Part shown: positions 9,096 to 19,187 of the stretch, piece after piece | Numbering within the stretch: the first letter of the stretch is position 1 | How the letters are laid out: every line of letters starts with the position of its first letter | Source of the DNA: CAZUVM01 sp964623885 | GTDB lineage: Bacteria > Verrucomicrobiota > Verrucomicrobiia > Limisphaerales > UBA8199 | DNA length: 61,603 nt | Reading direction: 5' to 3' | Assembly: GCA_964623885.1 (NCBI GenBank) | Contig: CAZUVM010000132.1 | Location: 1-61,603, forward strand | The notes under the pieces: generated by a model | Databases searched by the model: none | What the model saw: the letters and a program-made list of their open reading frames with translations, nothing else | What the model was told of the DNA's origin: nothing | Position numbers and translations under genes: made by a program

Positions 9096-10288
9096 ACGCC
9101 GGAAGTCGACATCGACGCAGGCGTGGAGGGCCGTGAGACTGCCAGCAGCTTCATGTAAAGCTGGTATAATTGATCAATCATACGTTCGACAGGAAATTGT
9201 TCGCGTACGATAGCCCGGCCGCGCTCACCCAAACGGCGCCGGAGCGAGGAATCCGCGGCAAGTTGAACGAGCCGCTTTGTCACGCCAGCAATATCTCCGG
9301 TGCGGATCAAAAAGCCGGTTTCCCCCTCCAGGCAAATTTCGTCCGCGCCGTCAAAGTCGTAAGCAATGACGGGTTTTCCAGCGGCCAACGCCTGAGGTAG
9401 CGCGCGAGAGAGAGCCTCCCGATAAGATAAATGCACAACGCAATCCATGATCCCGGCGTAGCGCGGTACTTGGTCGGGTGATACCAGGCCGGTGAATGCG
9501 ACTTTGTCACGCACGCCAGATAACTCGGATTGCGCTTCAATTCGTCTACGAGCCGAGCCATCGCCGACAAACAGGAGCCGCGCATTGGGAAATTGCGGCA
9601 GCAGATCCAGGAATGCCCGAATCAAATCGGAATGCCCTTTCAACGGTGCGATGCGGCCAATTTTGCCGATAATAAAGTCCTCCCGCCGGAAACCGAGTTG
9701 GGAACGCAGGGCGTAGTCGTTAGGCGCGCGCAGAAAAGGCTCAACGTCAAAACCACTGAACACCCGGGTGTACATGTCAGGTTTACCGATGCCTGCTGCC
9801 AGGTACAATCGGGTCATAGCATTGGCGGAACAAACAAAATGCGTCGTAGCCCGGGCGGCATAACGTTCAGCGGCCGTAAAAACCTGGTTGGCGAGTAGTC
9901 CCTGAAACGGGCCGAATGAGGGCCCGTGGATATGATGAACAACCACCGGCGTCCCGGCGCGTCGTGCTGCCAACCGTGCCAGGATGCCTGCTTTGCCACT
10001 ATGCGTATGGACTACGTCGGGATACGAGGCCTTAAGAACTCGGGTCAGGTGAGCAAGCGCCCGCCAATCTTTCCATGGGTTGACCGGCCGGACTAATGTG
10101 GGAATTACCGTGAGCAACCCGGGGTGAGCAGCTACCGCTGGTTCAAGTGACCCTTCCGGTCCGGTCGTCGGACCGGAAATCAGCGCTATTCTCACCCCGG
10201 TCTTTTGGCGCAAACCCAAAACTGTCGCTACCGTATTTTCCTGAGCGCCACCGACGATCAACCGGGTGATGACATGCGTAACCCGCAT
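9092..10288 (-). CDS. Glycosyltransferase family 4 (GT-B) protein
   Basis: A 398-residue cytoplasmic GT-B glycosyltransferase. The N-terminal half starts MRVTHVITRLIVGGAQENT, with the glycine-rich acceptor loop. The C-terminal half has the donor-site motifs KIGRIAPLKGH, LLFVGDG and the E-A-L-S-R-A-L-P-Q-A-L-A-A-G-K-P-V stretch with the family's E-x7-E-like element partly altered (the second Glu position reads Gln). It likely adds the second sugar to the lipid carrier made by the WecA-like enzyme, because its stop overlaps that gene's start and only 9 bp separate it from the upstream TPR protein. Sugar specificity cannot be read from sequence. Confidence 0.85.
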   Translation of the reverse strand: MRVTHVITRLIVGGAQENTVATVLGLRQKTGVRIALISGPTTGPEGSLEPAVAAHPGLLTVIPTLVRPVNPWKDWRALAHLTRVLKASYPDVVHTHSGKAGILARLAARRAGTPVVVHHIHGPSFGPFQGLLANQVFTAAERYAARATTHFVCSANAMTRLYLAAGIGKPDMYTRVFSGFDVEPFLRAPNDYALRSQLGFRREDFIIGKIGRIAPLKGHSDLIRAFLDLLPQFPNARLLFVGDGSARRRIEAQSELSGVRDKVAFTGLVSPDQVPRYAGIMDCVVHLSYREALSRALPQALAAGKPVIAYDFDGADEICLEGETGFLIRTGDIAGVTKRLVQLAADSSLRRRLGERGRAIVREQFPVERMIDQLYQLYMKLLAVSRPSTPASMSTSGV

Positions 10289-10297
10289 GGTTTCATC

Positions 10298-13200
10298 TCA
10301 CCCTGTTGAATTCGAGGTCTGGTTAGTTCCGGTGGAAGGAGCGGCGCCGTTTTTGGACCCGTCATTGGTTGCCGGCGAAACGGAAGCGGGCTTGAGTTCT
10401 TTCAAGCGCCCCATAACGATTCCCGTCTCATGTTTGATTTCGGGGGCGTTGGTCGGCGCGTTGCGCATATAATTGTCGTAGCAGCGGATGGCGGCATTGG
10501 TGTCTTTGCGACGGTAAGCAATCTCACCCAAGCCATAGTCCAGGCGATAATCGGTGGGCAACGCCCGCTGCAACTCCTCATAGTCGCGCTGCGACTCGTC
10601 CAGTTTGCCGGTCTGCAAATAAGCGATAGCGCGATTGATCAGCGCTGCATAATGCAAGCCGGATAAATTGGTGGTTTCCATGTTGAGCACCTGGGTCAAT
10701 GGTGCGATTGCCTCAGGCGACCGGTTGATGCGCAGCAGGGCCACGCCGCGATTTATGAGGGCCGCCTCATTGGTGGGGTTTATTTTCAATTCCAAATCCA
10801 GCATGCTTAAAGCATTCGTGTAACAGCCAAAATTCATAAAGCTGCGGGTCGCCAGACCCAGGAACTGCTCGTCCTGCGGGTACTTTACGAGTGCCTTCTG
10901 TATCGCCCCATCGGCCGCCGCAACGTCACCCTTCGCCAGATGGGCGGTTGTCTCCACAGCCAGCAACTCCAGATGGTTCGTACGATCCAGGCCGACCGCG
11001 CCGGCGGTTTTGTGAACCTCGTCCGCCATTTGCAGGGCCTGGTCGGGCATTTGGTTAAAGAGATAGATTTCCGCCAGCAATAGCCGGCTGGATAGATTAT
11101 CCGGAACCAGTTCCTTAACCCGTAGAAATTCCTGGCCTGCCTGGCGATAGTTGCTACCACGCAGGAATGCCCGGCCTTGCTGGAAGCAGAACGTTGGCTC
11201 ATCAAACGGGCCATTGGCGTTCATCACGTTTTCCAATGTGCGATACTTGCCCATGCGCTCCTCAACCGCCTTGGGGAGATCGATGACCGCTTTGCCGCCC
11301 GCCTGCAAACTGCGGTTGCAGTCGAGATTTATCTGGGCAACCACGTTATCGGGATTCAGGTCCAAGGCGCGGGTAAAGTGCGCAGCGGCTTCCTTCAAAT
11401 GTCCATCCCGCTGCATTGTGACGCCCCAGTCCACCAATGATCGGGAGTACATCGAAGCCAAAAACACAGCCTCCGGGTTGGCCTCCTTCACCAGGTGCAT
11501 TTTATGCAACAGGTTATCCGCCCAATTCGGCCTCAAGTCTGGCGATTGAGTCTGAATCGCGTCCAACAAGGGCTTTAAGTCCGTATCGTCGATTTCGCTC
11601 CAGAACTTTTCGTTGCTTGCGCGTTGTTCTGCAGTTACTGCGGGCGGTGTAAACGCCCCATTCGGATACTGCTGCAGCTTGTAAATCAATCCATGTGTTT
11701 CTGGATAGAAGATCTCAAAGTAATAACCAAAACTTGGGTTCAAGTAATAGGTGCTGTTGGTTTCAGCCATCTTCGCCGCGAGTTGAACGAGATAAAGACC
11801 GCTGATCTTTCCAGCGTCCGGACTCCCTTCAGCATTGACCGGAGGCGGGTTCCCGGGCCAACGATTGCGGTACCGTTCCGATAGATATTTATGATACGCC
11901 AGCCAATCGCGCAGTGAACCGGTGTCCAGGAACATGTATTGTTTCCCGAGGCCTTTTTGTGCCAATGCCGCTTCAGCCAGCAGCAGGCGCGGCAAATCAT
12001 CACTCATTAGGATCGCGGGCTTACCGAGTAAGGGCTGCACCAGCAGGTCGGCGTAGTTGCGCCACATGGGCCCGTTGCTCACCCGTATTTGCGGCAGGTT
12101 GCGGTAGAGCAGCGCCAGGGGGGTTCCGAGCGCCAGGACCACAACGGCCGCTGTGACCGCAAAATTCACAAGTCCTTGATAAGCCGGGGTGGGCCGGGCC
12201 ACGCGCCGCTGTATTTTGGTGCCGCCGAAAATCAGCAAAAAGTATCCGCTGTAATAACCAACGCAAAGGGCACCGAGATAATACAGTGTCAGCATCGGCA
12301 AGCCGGGCAGGAGGTGGCGAGGGCCAAACTTTTCCGGATCGAGGGCCACCCAGAGGCAAACTACCAGCAGAATCGCATGCAGGATATGAAACACTAGAGT
12401 GGCCAATGCCGTGCCCAGTCGGCTCGTGTCACAGAAGTACGAAGGCCAACGAATGCTCAAGGCCAGAACAGGAAGCAGTGACGGTATCGCCAGCACCCAC
12501 AACGGTTGGTCCCCGGTAAATCCATGCAGCAACGCCCCTTTGCTGAATGGCAATGCGAAGAGGGTCTGTTTTTGCGATGCCAGATTCAGCTTCAATGCCT
12601 GCCAGAACGTCATCGGCACTACGCTCGTAAAGGAATCGATCAAGGGAAGCAACAGGTACGCCAGCAACCCTATGGAGCCCATTACGAACATTCGCCCTAA
12701 AAAACTGCCGTTGAAAAACGAAACTCCTTTTAGCCACACCAGTGCCACGAGGAATAACGGGAAGAAGCCGATCATGGCCCAGTTCTCCGCCATGCCGGCG
12801 CCATACACCAGCGCTGCCTTGAGCAGCCAGGCATCTCGCCCTGAAATCCGAAACTCCATCAGGCATCGAACGACGTACGCGAACAGCAGCAGGTCGAACA
12901 TTTCCCGTGATGCCAGCGTGGCATGCTCCCAAAAGGTGAGCTGAAAACCGCACACTAATGCCGCCAATATCGGTGGAACCCACGCCACAGGAATGGACAG
13001 CAACCCAAGCGGGGATCGTTCCCGCAATCGTTGTTCCTCCGTGCGGTCGTGCGGCAGCAATGCGACCGAACGTGCCAAGAGCTGCAGTGTCAGTGCTGCG
13101 CACACAGCCGACAGGAGGTTCAACGCTACCGGAATCGTTTGTAGCGGCAATGCCCGGAAAGGCAGCGTAATGAGCCAGAACAGCGGCCCGTTCCAATCAG

Positions 13201-13399
13201 GCTGCCAATTCCAGCCCGAGACCGTCGCAACCGTCGTTAGACTGCCCAATGACAGCCAATGATTCAGCGTAATTACGTAGACTACCAGCGCCACGCCGGC
13301 GATCACCCAGGGCAGGAGGACCGAAACAAACCGTTTTTCGGAGCCGAAATCTTCTGGCAGCGTCATGCGGCGGTCCAAAGTTGAAACAATGGTCGGCAA
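10298..13399 (-). CDS. DUF2723-like polytopic membrane protein with C-terminal TPRs
   Basis: A 1033-residue protein with about 11-12 hydrophobic helices in the first ~450 residues and a soluble half that includes TPR-like units (for example HFTRALDLNPDNVVAQ and YDNYMRNAPTNAP). The segment LTFWEHATLASREMFDLLLFAY resembles the DUF2723 GT-C family, but the acidic EDSGEL motif of the second copy in this window (20236-24456) is not present in the same form. The C-terminus is Thr/Ser/Asn-rich. It lies 10 bp after the RlmD-like gene and 9 bp before the GT4 gene. A role in handling lipid-linked sugars or glycosylating exported proteins is inferred from fold and operon. ATG 13399 and ATG 13366 are both possible starts. 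Confidence 0.75.
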   Translation of the reverse strand: MPTIVSTLDRRMTLPEDFGSEKRFVSVLLPWVIAGVALVVYVITLNHWLSLGSLTTVATVSGWNWQPDWNGPLFWLITLPFRALPLQTIPVALNLLSAVCAALTLQLLARSVALLPHDRTEEQRLRERSPLGLLSIPVAWVPPILAALVCGFQLTFWEHATLASREMFDLLLFAYVVRCLMEFRISGRDAWLLKAALVYGAGMAENWAMIGFFPLFLVALVWLKGVSFFNGSFLGRMFVMGSIGLLAYLLLPLIDSFTSVVPMTFWQALKLNLASQKQTLFALPFSKGALLHGFTGDQPLWVLAIPSLLPVLALSIRWPSYFCDTSRLGTALATLVFHILHAILLVVCLWVALDPEKFGPRHLLPGLPMLTLYYLGALCVGYYSGYFLLIFGGTKIQRRVARPTPAYQGLVNFAVTAAVVVLALGTPLALLYRNLPQIRVSNGPMWRNYADLLVQPLLGKPAILMSDDLPRLLLAEAALAQKGLGKQYMFLDTGSLRDWLAYHKYLSERYRNRWPGNPPPVNAEGSPDAGKISGLYLVQLAAKMAETNSTYYLNPSFGYYFEIFYPETHGLIYKLQQYPNGAFTPPAVTAEQRASNEKFWSEIDDTDLKPLLDAIQTQSPDLRPNWADNLLHKMHLVKEANPEAVFLASMYSRSLVDWGVTMQRDGHLKEAAAHFTRALDLNPDNVVAQINLDCNRSLQAGGKAVIDLPKAVEERMGKYRTLENVMNANGPFDEPTFCFQQGRAFLRGSNYRQAGQEFLRVKELVPDNLSSRLLLAEIYLFNQMPDQALQMADEVHKTAGAVGLDRTNHLELLAVETTAHLAKGDVAAADGAIQKALVKYPQDEQFLGLATRSFMNFGCYTNALSMLDLELKINPTNEAALINRGVALLRINRSPEAIAPLTQVLNMETTNLSGLHYAALINRAIAYLQTGKLDESQRDYEELQRALPTDYRLDYGLGEIAYRRKDTNAAIRCYDNYMRNAPTNAPEIKHETGIVMGRLKELKPASVSPATNDGSKNGAAPSTGTNQTSNSTG

Positions 13400-13409
13400 A
13401 TTGGCAAGT

Positions 13410-14543
13410 TTAGTTTTGCAGGCGCAGATCCCCGACGCATTCCACGTGCGCAGTTTGGGGAAACATGTCCAGCGGGACTACTTTCGTTAATCTAAAGACA
13501 CCTTCCGAGCATAAAATGTTCAAGTCCCGCGCCATGGTAGCCGGGTGGCAAGAGACGTAAAGCACCTGCTTTGGCCGCGTCTGCCTAAGGACTTGAAGCA
13601 AATCCGGTGCGCACCCCTTACGTGGCGGGTCCAGCAATACCGCTGTTTCATGTGCCGGCAGCCGCTTCAAAACCTGTGGCAACAGCTCCTCCGCGGCTCC
13701 GGCGATGAATTCTCCGCTGGCGCAACCACGGGTCGCGGCATTGCGTCGCGCGGCCTTGATCGCCTGCTGGTCGTATTCGATACCGATGAACGATTCCACT
13801 TCTTCCGCCAGTTCCAGGCTGAAAAAGCCTACGCCACAATAAATATCGGCAAGGTGCCGCGCACTGCTTTCCAGCAAGCGTTCACGCACGACCTCCACCA
13901 GCTTGGGCAGCAGAAAAAAATTATTCTGGAAAAAGGAATCGGGTGGCACGTCCCATCCATCGGGCGGAATCCGCAGCACCACCTTAAGCCCCCCCTTAGG
14001 TGGCGGATGAGCACGAACATGGAGCAGTTGCGTGTTGAGCGCCGGTTCCGCAATTTTGCATTCTTCCAGGTCGACCACCAGTCGATTGTCGGCGCGAATG
14101 AAACCGACGTTCAAACCCTGTTTGAACTTGTCCCACTGGCTGCGAATCATGATCCGGTTCCGGTAACCATATTCCTGCGGGCAGGGGATCACCGGCGCCA
14201 CATTTTCAGGATCCATACCGCCGATGCGCTGAAAAAGATCGCGCACTTGCTTATGCTTGATCCGGAGCTGCGTGGAATAGGCGATGTGCTGATACTGGCA
14301 GCCACCGCACTCGCTAAAATACCGGCAGGCCGGTTGCACGCGATCGCTGGCGGGCTCGATTACACGAAGCAGGCGAGCTCGGCCAAATCGCTTTTTCAAT
14401 TCGCTGATTTCAGCCTCCACAAGTTCACCTGCCGCCACAAACGGCACGAACAGCACAAACTCATCAACGCGCGCCACGCCCTCGCCACCAAAAGCAATGT
14501 CGCTAATTTTTAGCGTGATTTTATCGCCAACAGCCAAGCCCAC
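13410..14543 (-). CDS. 23S rRNA (uracil-5-)-methyltransferase, RlmD/TrmA family
   Basis: A 377-residue RNA methyltransferase. An N-terminal TRAM RNA-binding domain (to about 62) is followed by a [4Fe-4S] cysteine set C73, C79, C82 (CGGCQYQH) and C162, the SAM motif IYCGVGFFSLELA (from 234), DPPRKGC near 305-311 and the catalytic cysteine C332 in YVSCHPATMARD, where the usual Asn after Cys is His. The family methylates C5 of uridine in 23S rRNA or tRNA with SAM. The start is GTG 14543. It is the first gene of the minus-strand operon with the TPR and glycosyltransferase genes, a partnership with no obvious functional link. Confidence 0.88.
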   Translation of the reverse strand: MGLAVGDKITLKISDIAFGGEGVARVDEFVLFVPFVAAGELVEAEISELKKRFGRARLLRVIEPASDRVQPACRYFSECGGCQYQHIAYSTQLRIKHKQVRDLFQRIGGMDPENVAPVIPCPQEYGYRNRIMIRSQWDKFKQGLNVGFIRADNRLVVDLEECKIAEPALNTQLLHVRAHPPPKGGLKVVLRIPPDGWDVPPDSFFQNNFFLLPKLVEVVRERLLESSARHLADIYCGVGFFSLELAEEVESFIGIEYDQQAIKAARRNAATRGCASGEFIAGAAEELLPQVLKRLPAHETAVLLDPPRKGCAPDLLQVLRQTRPKQVLYVSCHPATMARDLNILCSEGVFRLTKVVPLDMFPQTAHVECVGDLRLQN

Positions 14544-14777
14544 CCTACCAGATTAAGCAGAATTACCGCCTCTTAAAAGCAGATTGTTCGCGTTGTCGTG
14601 ATCACTCATTATGTCCGCATCTTTGTGCGGTGGTATGCTTTCGCGCGCTTAGCTACATTCCTTCCAACTTGAACCCAACGTGACAATCTCACCATTGCTG
14701 TGCGAGACTGTACGATGCATCTCCATGCCTTACGTACGAGTGCGGCCCGCCTGATCCGATGCGTTTCCCCCACCTGA

Positions 14778-17700
14778 ATGAGCCTTAGGTTCTTCAATCG
14801 ATGCCTCTGTCTGGCGACAGTTTTGCTGACGGTCGTCGCGCGGGCGCGTGGCGAGGCGATGCTCGAGATCTTCCAAATGAGCTGGAACGATCTCATCCAA
14901 AAAATGCCGGAAATCGCGGAGGCCGGGTATACGAGCCTTTGGCTGCCCCCGCCCGCCAAAGGCGGCAGCGTTTATTCCGTCGGGTACGACCTCTTTGACC
15001 CTTTCGATCTTGGCGACAAGAACCAGCGCGGCACCGTAGCAACGAGGTACGGCACCAAAGCCCAATTGGTTCAACTCGTCCAGGTCGCTCACCGATTCGG
15101 CATCCGGGTTTACTTCGACAATATCATGAACCACCGCGGCTTTGACGTTCCGGGATACGACGCCAATACGCCGACGAATCTTTACCCCGGGCTGCTTCCT
15201 CAGGATTTTCACCTCCAGACCGTCGCCGGTGGCTACAACCGCAATTGGCCCAATGTGCAGGACTGGAACAATCAATGGGACGTTCAATACGAGTCTCTCG
15301 GCGGCCTCCTCGATCTGGCCAATGAGCCGGGCACGATTAACGGCAATTTCGGTTCCACCCTCGGCAACCAAACACCGAAGCTCTCTTTCGTCCGTCATCC
15401 GTCCAACCCCGAGTATTACCTCAACACGAATGCAGTTTCCCTCGGTGGCCCCTGGTTTCCGTTCTATACCAACGGCGGCTTTGCGGTCGCGGACGACGTC
15501 GATGCCTATTTGTGCCGGGCAGCCATGTACATTCTCAACACCACTAAATGCGATGGCTTTCGGCTCGACGCGGTCAAGCACGTGCCTTCAGATTTTTTCG
15601 GCGCAACTTCTCCCAGTCCGCAATCGGATGAATCAACATTCGCCGGGTACACCGGCGGCATCCAGGCCATGTACGATTATGCCCACGGGTACGGCAATAA
15701 CCTGCTCGGCAATGGTTACGTCGAAACCGATGGCAACCGGAACAGCGTGTTCGATACCGAGACGCCGCGCAACGATGCGATGCTTTTCGGCGAGCATCTG
15801 GGACCACCGCCGACGTATCAGGAGTACCTGAACAAAGGCATGCGGCTGCTGAACACGCCGCTCCGCAGCACGCTTGACGCGGCCCTCGGCGGCAGTGGAG
15901 GGCTTTACGGCATGGACCAGCGCGATTTCATTCCCACTTCGGGCGCGTTCAGCGCGGCCCAGGGGGTTCAACTTGCGCAGGACCAGGACTCTGCGCTGTG
16001 CTGTGTAAATCATCGCGAACTGCACAATGCTTATTACTTCATGCACGAAGGGCTGCCGATGATCTACACCGACAACTATAACTTCGCCGGTTCGCCGAGT
16101 AGTTCTTCAACGTTTCCAATCGTCCCTTATGCCAATTACCTGGGGCAATTTGGCGACAATACCATGCCCGAAACCGTTTACCTCCACCACCAGTTGGCGC
16201 GCGGCGGCACTCGCTCACGATGGAGCGACCAAAACATTGTCGCGTTCGAGCGCTACGATTACCGAGACGTTTATAACGTCAACGGCGCGGCCTATACCAA
16301 TGCCGATGCAACCGTGGTGCTCTTCGCCATGAACGACAATTACAACTTTCCTGGCGATGTGCTCTTCGATGACGGCGTGGCGCGGACGTCCGACGGCTAC
16401 TACTCGTGCAATAACGGCAGCCCATCGCGCGGCTGCGGGCTGGTGGTCAGCTTCCCGCCCGGGTCCGTTTTGTCGCAGATGGCGATGACTTCACCCAATG
16501 GTGGCAACGGACGGACGTGCCCGAAACTGCTCGTCCACGGAGCCACAACCAACTTCTCGCAAGCCCAGGCCACTGCGAACGATCCCAATCCCATTAACCG
16601 GCTGATCTTTGTGAATACTACGCCGCCTCCGGGTGGTGGCGCGATTGAGTTCCTCATCCCAAGCGGCGGTTGGGTGATGTACGGCTACCAATGGCCGGAA
16701 CCAAGCCGCGCGAATGTGTTGACCAACGCCATCACCTTTCGCCAGTCCAGTGCCCCGGTGCCGACCATGACTGTTTATCGCCACGATGGCACCAACGGCG
16801 ACTCCGGATTCAATCCGCTTTACCCCTTTAAAATGCGCGGCAGTGTCGATGCCACCGGCGCTGTGGTCCGCTACGCCAATGAAGGCAATGTGCCGGGCAA
16901 AACCAATACTTACGCGATTCAGATTCCGGTGCTGACCAACGCGCCCTTTGATTTCTTTGTTCGTGGTGATGCTTCGGCGGCGAACACCCTCGCCAAATTG
17001 GATGGCGGAATCGACCTCAACAGCCAAATGGGTCTGGGCCCAACCAGCGGCACCGATTTGCGCGACAATCGCCCCGGGTATGCTACAGACGTTTTCCTCG
17101 GCTACGAGCAAACCGCGCAACAATTCCGCTATGGACCCGAGAAGTTCGCTGCTCGCCTTGTCTCCCGTAACAACGTGACTTCGCTTGGCGCCGAAACCTA
17201 CTATTATACTGTCGGTGGCGCCAATACAGTTGTGAATGGCTCCGGGAATGGAAATGGCTTGAATACTTCCACCGCTACCTGGGTTTACCACGATCCCTCA
17301 GCGGCGGTTACCGCCGCAATCGGCTCGCCGCCGACCACGCAAATGGTCCCGACCAATCCTGCTCCGGCTCAGCCGGTCGATCTCTGGGTTAAGGTCGGAT
17401 ACAATTTCCAAACCAACCGTTGTTTCCTCTATTTCACCACCGACGGCTCCAACCCCGAAGGTGCGTTCGGCGTGGGCAAAGGTTCGACCCAGGTCATCCT
17501 GGCTACGTGGATCGCCCACGACAGCACCAACAACACAATCGATTGGTTTAAGGCTACGATTCCCGGCGCGAGCCAGACGAGCGGCGCGCAAATCCGCTAC
17601 AAGATTGGTTTATTTGAAACAAACGTAGCGACCATTTCGGATGCCGACAGCTCAAAGCTCTACGGACTCACGCAATTCGGCGTCACCAACTTCAATCCCA

Positions 17701-18815
17701 CATCTGCTAAAGTTTGGCTGCACAACGACCTCAACCCCTCGAGTACCATGACGGGGTTGGTCAGTGGCTTTCACATCCTGCGGGCGCGGTGTTTTCTGCC
17801 GCGCAACGGCAAATCGGGCGTGTATAACACTTTCGCTGAGACCTTCTATTACGATGGGCAGTTGCCCACGGGAGTGATTGCGTTTCCCAATGCCGACGGC
17901 GCGAGCTTAAACAGTAGCAGCTATACGGTGGTCGTTCGCGCCGACAACAACGTTACTGAAGTTGATTACAGCATCAACGACACCGATGGTGTGGTAACAG
18001 GCGTCGCCACCGCGGTTCCGCCCGATCCCACGCTGTCACAAAGTTACCCGCAATACCCGCAGGAATTCCGCTTCACTTATGCGCCGGTTGCCAGCAACGG
18101 CACGCCCACGATTTCTGTCCAGCTCAAGACCCTCGCGACCAGTGTCTACCCGAACCGATTTACGATTCTGACCCGCACAGTGAACGCGGCCGGACCAGCT
18201 ACCATTCTCTGCATCTCCAGTCCATCGGCCGATACCGTGCCGGTGATGGTTACGTCGAATGGGACCTATTTGATACAAGCCTGCTTCACCTCCACTCTGA
18301 CCACCAACGACTCAAGTCTTTTCAGCATCTTGATCAACGGCGTCCTCCAGCCACGCACCAGCTACATATTTCGCGCACCCGGTGCGGTTGCCGGCTGTCC
18401 CGGCCTGCGTTCGCTGCTTTATAACTGGTCCGGCTTTACCCCGGGCACGAACGTGATCCAGGTCATTTTCACCAACCAATTCACCTTGAGCGTCACTCGC
18501 ACGGTGCCGGTTGGCATTCTGTATTCGGCCCTTGATTCTGATGGGGACGGCATGCCGGATTGGATGGAGCTAATCGCCGGCACTAATCCCTATGATTCGA
18601 ATTCGGTGTTGCGAATCACCGGCCTGGCCAATGGCAACCAACTCTCCTGGGCGAGCGTTTCCAACGTGAATTACCAAGTTCTCGGCGCAACGAATTTGTT
18701 CAGTCCGATGCTCGTCCTTAGCCCGGTTATGCACGCTACTGACACAATCACGTTCTGGACCGATACCACGCCGGACCCAACCAATAAATTCTATCGCGTC
18801 CAGGTGCTGCCGTAA
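14778..18815 (+). CDS. Secreted GH13-like (alpha-amylase superfamily) multidomain protein
   Basis: A 1345-residue protein with a signal peptide (cleavage near ARARGEA) and an alpha-amylase-type barrel. Region I is DNIMNHRG (D114-H119), region II is CDGFRLDAVKH with nucleophile D264 and H268, and a candidate acid E339 sits in LFGEHL. The region-IV slot reads CVNHRE (409-414): the transition-state Asp of the usual NHD is Arg. After about residue 640 come Asn/Thr-rich beta modules of unknown type, then DSDGDGMPDWMEL with calcium-loop spacing and a final ~60-residue module ending NKFYRVQVLP, typical of exported Verrucomicrobiota proteins. Activity on alpha-glucans is likely but needs proof given the altered site. 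It has no co-directional partner close by. Confidence 0.8.
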   Translation: MSLRFFNRCLCLATVLLTVVARARGEAMLEIFQMSWNDLIQKMPEIAEAGYTSLWLPPPAKGGSVYSVGYDLFDPFDLGDKNQRGTVATRYGTKAQLVQLVQVAHRFGIRVYFDNIMNHRGFDVPGYDANTPTNLYPGLLPQDFHLQTVAGGYNRNWPNVQDWNNQWDVQYESLGGLLDLANEPGTINGNFGSTLGNQTPKLSFVRHPSNPEYYLNTNAVSLGGPWFPFYTNGGFAVADDVDAYLCRAAMYILNTTKCDGFRLDAVKHVPSDFFGATSPSPQSDESTFAGYTGGIQAMYDYAHGYGNNLLGNGYVETDGNRNSVFDTETPRNDAMLFGEHLGPPPTYQEYLNKGMRLLNTPLRSTLDAALGGSGGLYGMDQRDFIPTSGAFSAAQGVQLAQDQDSALCCVNHRELHNAYYFMHEGLPMIYTDNYNFAGSPSSSSTFPIVPYANYLGQFGDNTMPETVYLHHQLARGGTRSRWSDQNIVAFERYDYRDVYNVNGAAYTNADATVVLFAMNDNYNFPGDVLFDDGVARTSDGYYSCNNGSPSRGCGLVVSFPPGSVLSQMAMTSPNGGNGRTCPKLLVHGATTNFSQAQATANDPNPINRLIFVNTTPPPGGGAIEFLIPSGGWVMYGYQWPEPSRANVLTNAITFRQSSAPVPTMTVYRHDGTNGDSGFNPLYPFKMRGSVDATGAVVRYANEGNVPGKTNTYAIQIPVLTNAPFDFFVRGDASAANTLAKLDGGIDLNSQMGLGPTSGTDLRDNRPGYATDVFLGYEQTAQQFRYGPEKFAARLVSRNNVTSLGAETYYYTVGGANTVVNGSGNGNGLNTSTATWVYHDPSAAVTAAIGSPPTTQMVPTNPAPAQPVDLWVKVGYNFQTNRCFLYFTTDGSNPEGAFGVGKGSTQVILATWIAHDSTNNTIDWFKATIPGASQTSGAQIRYKIGLFETNVATISDADSSKLYGLTQFGVTNFNPTSAKVWLHNDLNPSSTMTGLVSGFHILRARCFLPRNGKSGVYNTFAETFYYDGQLPTGVIAFPNADGASLNSSSYTVVVRADNNVTEVDYSINDTDGVVTGVATAVPPDPTLSQSYPQYPQEFRFTYAPVASNGTPTISVQLKTLATSVYPNRFTILTRTVNAAGPATILCISSPSADTVPVMVTSNGTYLIQACFTSTLTTNDSSLFSILINGVLQPRTSYIFRAPGAVAGCPGLRSLLYNWSGFTPGTNVIQVIFTNQFTLSVTRTVPVGILYSALDSDGDGMPDWMELIAGTNPYDSNSVLRITGLANGNQLSWASVSNVNYQVLGATNLFSPMLVLSPVMHATDTITFWTDTTPDPTNKFYRVQVLP

Positions 18816-18823
18816 TGCACCCG

Positions 18824-19054
18824 TCAGCGCGCCTGCCTGTTCCTCAAATACGCGACCAGCGCTGCGATGCCGCCGACCAATACCACCGCTCGAATCACCC
18901 GCAGCAACGAGACGACCCACGCGATGCCGATACCCAGAGCGGCCCACCGCACCCACCAATTGCCCGGCGTGGTCATCAAATTGATCACCGTGAGCAGTGC
19001 CAAAACGAAAGGACCGACAAACAGAAACCGAACGGCTCGTATTGTTCTAATCAT
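18824..19054 (-). CDS. Small 2TM-domain membrane protein
   Basis: A 76-residue protein with two or three hydrophobic helices (LFVGPFVLALLTVINLM, then WVRWAALGIGIAWVVSLL and a third stretch AVVLVGGIAALVAYL) and an Arg-rich C-terminus. The Asn-Leu-Met-Thr-Thr-Pro-Gly-Asn-Trp-Trp turn between helices is what the 2TM domain family shows. ATG 19054 is preceded by AAAGAGAT, a reasonable ribosome site. It ends 9 bp from the stop of the GH13-like gene, converging on it. Function unknown. Confidence 0.65.
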   Translation of the reverse strand: MIRTIRAVRFLFVGPFVLALLTVINLMTTPGNWWVRWAALGIGIAWVVSLLRVIRAVVLVGGIAALVAYLRNRQAR

Positions 19055-19187
19055 ATGATCTCTTTGCCGGAACCAATAACACACGTGAAGTCATTGAGTA
19101 ATTACAATTTCGTGCCGAGGTTGTACCGGCGACACTCGCGCTGTCAGCGACGAGACATTTCCAGTTTTTAATTCTCCTTGTCCTGAA

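Noticed and set aside
8280..9158. A 292-codon plus-strand frame
   Set aside because: It is antisense to the WecA-like gene, which has clear family motifs, and its own product is Gln/Arg/His-rich without motifs.
13545..14513. A 322-codon plus-strand frame
   Set aside because: It is antisense to the RlmD-like methyltransferase, which carries the complete cysteine and SAM motifs.
14730..15581. A 283-codon minus-strand frame
   Set aside because: It overlaps the start and barrel region of the GH13-like gene; the composition is typical of an antisense shadow.
16491..17291. A 266-codon minus-strand frame
   Set aside because: It is fully antisense to the GH13-like gene. It has no ribosome site or recognisable domain.
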